DNA of 5,951 nt from CAIKMD01 sp035277525 (GTDB taxonomy: Bacteria > Pseudomonadota > Alphaproteobacteria > ATCC43930 > CGMCC-115725), in assembly GCA_035277525.1 (NCBI GenBank), contig DATEKH010000196.1, positions 1 through 5,951 of the forward strand, given 5' to 3'. How positions within the stretch are numbered: position 1 is the stretch's first letter; each line of letters starts with the position of its first letter. Both the position numbers and the translations under genes were made by a program. Below the pieces are notes generated by a model. The model was not told the origin of the DNA. It made no database searches and saw nothing but the letters and a program-made list of their open reading frames with translations. Shown here one piece after another: positions 4,693-5,951 of this stretch.

Positions 4693-5951
4693 ATGGACAT
4701 GAGTAACGCCTTCTTCGAGCTTAGCCATCGCGAGGCCCTCAAGATCACGCTCGGGGTGCTCCTGCCGCTATTCCTCGGCTCGCTCGACCAGACGATCGTC
4801 GGCGCGGCGCTGCCGGCCATCGGCCGATCTTTCGGCGACCTGCAAAACGTTCCTTGGGTGGCAACGGCCTATCTCCTCACCGGCACGGCGGTGACGCCGG
4901 TGGTCGGCAAATTGAGCGACATCCACGGCCGGCGGGCAACCATGCTCGCGGCGATTTCCGTCTTCCTGGTCGGCTCGATCCTCTCGGCGCTGGCGCCGAG
5001 CCTCGTTGTCCTCATCCTCGGACGCGCGGTTCAGGGCTTTGGGGGCGGCAGCCTGATCGTCGTTGCGATGACCATCCTCGGCGACATCGTGGCACCGAAG
5101 GACCGAGCCAAGTATTACACCTATTTTGTCGTCGTCTTCGCGAGCGCGGGTGCGGCGGGGCCGGCCCTTGGCGGCTTCCTTGCGCAATATCTCGACTGGA
5201 CGGTGATTTTCTGGATCAACCTGCCGCTCGGCTTGCTCTCCTTGCTGGTGTCGAACGTGCAGCTCCGGCGGCTGCCGAGACACGGGGCGCCGCACCGGCT
5301 CGACCTTGTCGGTGCGGGCATGGTCATGGTGGCGACGGCCGCGTTGATGGCCGCCATCGACCTCGGCGGCAACCGCTTCGACTGGGGATCGGCCCCCATC
5401 CTCGGTCTTGCGGCGCTCTCCGCGGCAAGCTGGGCGGGCTTCGCCGCGCGGCTGCGAACGGCGCTGGAGCCGTTGGTTCCGCTCGGCGTGCTCTCCAATC
5501 CCGTCGTCATCTTCGCGGTCTTGGCCAACGCGATGGGGGCGAGCTCGATCATGGTGCTGAACCTCTTCATGCCGATGTTCCTTCAGCTTTTGGTCGGGCT
5601 CGGCGCCTCGCATTCCGGCCTGCTGCTGATGACGTTGATGTTCAGCTTCAATGTCGGCGCCGGAATTTCCGGCCACGTCACCGGGCGGGTGCGCCGCTAC
5701 AAGGTGTTGCCGATGCTAGGGGTACTCCTGGCGCTGTCGGCGACATTGGCGCTCGGCTTCGCTGCCGACCGGTTTGGGCTCGTTGTAATCGAAGCGCTGC
5801 TGACGATCATCGGGCTTGGCTTCGGTACAGTGCCACCCATGGCGACGGTCGCGCTGCAGAATGCGGTGGAGCGGGCCGAGCTCGGCGCCGCGACCGCGTC
5901 CCTCAATTTCGTCCGCAGCCTCGCCGGGACGATTTTCGTCGGGGTGTTTGG
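4693..5951 (+). CDS. MFS transporter of the DHA2 (EmrB/QacA-like, 14-helix) drug:H+ antiporter family, 3' end cut by window
   Basis: An open frame of 419 codons with no stop, running off the window. It is a polytopic inner-membrane protein expected to export small molecules in exchange for protons. Diagnostic segments: LDQTIVGAALPAI in helix 1 (residues 31-43); GKLSDIHGRR at 72-81, the motif A loop between helices 2 and 3, with Ile-His where Arg and a variable residue are usual; GRAVQGFGGGS at 110-120 in helix 4; and motif C, GAAGPALGG, at 153-161 in helix 5, which marks antiporters. About 12 hydrophobic helices can be counted, with a thirteenth starting at the edge, so roughly 50-100 residues are probably missing. 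The N-terminal LSHREALKI before helix 1 is typical. Start choice is uncertain: ATG 4693 is preferred, ATG 4699 is equally possible, TTG 4651 less so, and none has a good ribosome site. It is transcribed divergently from the ABC binding-protein gene across 145 bases. The exported compound cannot be inferred. Confidence 0.93.
   Translation, partial: MDMSNAFFELSHREALKITLGVLLPLFLGSLDQTIVGAALPAIGRSFGDLQNVPWVATAYLLTGTAVTPVVGKLSDIHGRRATMLAAISVFLVGSILSALAPSLVVLILGRAVQGFGGGSLIVVAMTILGDIVAPKDRAKYYTYFVVVFASAGAAGPALGGFLAQYLDWTVIFWINLPLGLLSLLVSNVQLRRLPRHGAPHRLDLVGAGMVMVATAALMAAIDLGGNRFDWGSAPILGLAALSAASWAGFAARLRTALEPLVPLGVLSNPVVIFAVLANAMGASSIMVLNLFMPMFLQLLVGLGASHSGLLLMTLMFSFNVGAGISGHVTGRVRRYKVLPMLGVLLALSATLALGFAADRFGLVVIEALLTIIGLGFGTVPPMATVALQNAVERAELGAATASLNFVRSLAGTIFVGVF

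Noticed and set aside
4768..5676. 302-codon minus-strand open frame opposite the MFS gene.
   Set aside because: Charged, His/Arg/Glu-rich translation typical of the antisense of a hydrophobic membrane protein gene; the sense strand carries clear MFS motifs.

Overview
This window looks like ordinary chromosomal DNA from a high-GC proteobacterium, most likely an alphaproteobacterium. The signs are strong G/C preference at third codon positions, a PyrE whose internal motifs (VGGLEMGAVP, a VTTTGGSAMKAV PRPP loop) resemble what I remember of rhizobial and rhodospirillal enzymes, and dispersed intergenic palindromes of the CCCTTCGACTG...CTCAGGGTGAGG type common in that class. I cannot name a genus.

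Layout. (1) Positions 56-1577, plus strand: two adjacent short-chain dehydrogenase/reductase (SDR) genes, tandem paralogues about 68% identical by my hand count and 13 bases apart. (2) Positions 1689-2702, plus: a secreted DctP-type TRAP solute-binding protein, preceded by a 111-base gap with a good sigma70-type promoter candidate. (3) Positions 2703-2966: a 264-base non-coding stretch holding a stem-loop right after the binding-protein stop and two inverted copies of a REP-like palindrome. (4) Positions 2967-3512, plus: pyrE, orotate phosphoribosyltransferase, a housekeeping gene. (5) Positions 3573-4547, minus: a secreted SsuA/NitT/TauT-type ABC solute-binding protein, convergent with pyrE. 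(6) Positions 4693 to the window end, plus: the first 419 codons of a DHA2 (EmrB/QacA-like) major facilitator transporter, divergent from the ABC binding protein and cut by the window edge.

How the genes may work together. The SDR pair and the TRAP binding protein look like part of a small catabolic cluster: the binding protein captures a small organic compound in the periplasm and the two NAD-dependent alcohol/ketone oxidoreductases act on it or its breakdown products. The substrate cannot be read from sequence. Neither solute-binding protein has its membrane partners in the window (no DctQ/DctM, no ABC permease or ATPase), so both are orphans here. The TRAP protein also lacks the arginine that usually holds the ligand carboxylate in its family. 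pyrE is probably independent of both neighbours, insulated on the left by the palindromes.

I found no CRISPR array, RNA gene, insertion sequence, phage gene or toxin-antitoxin pair, and no convincing new system. The most interesting points are the altered TRAP binding site, the patchy conservation between the SDR paralogues, and the promoter and competing stems before the TRAP gene.
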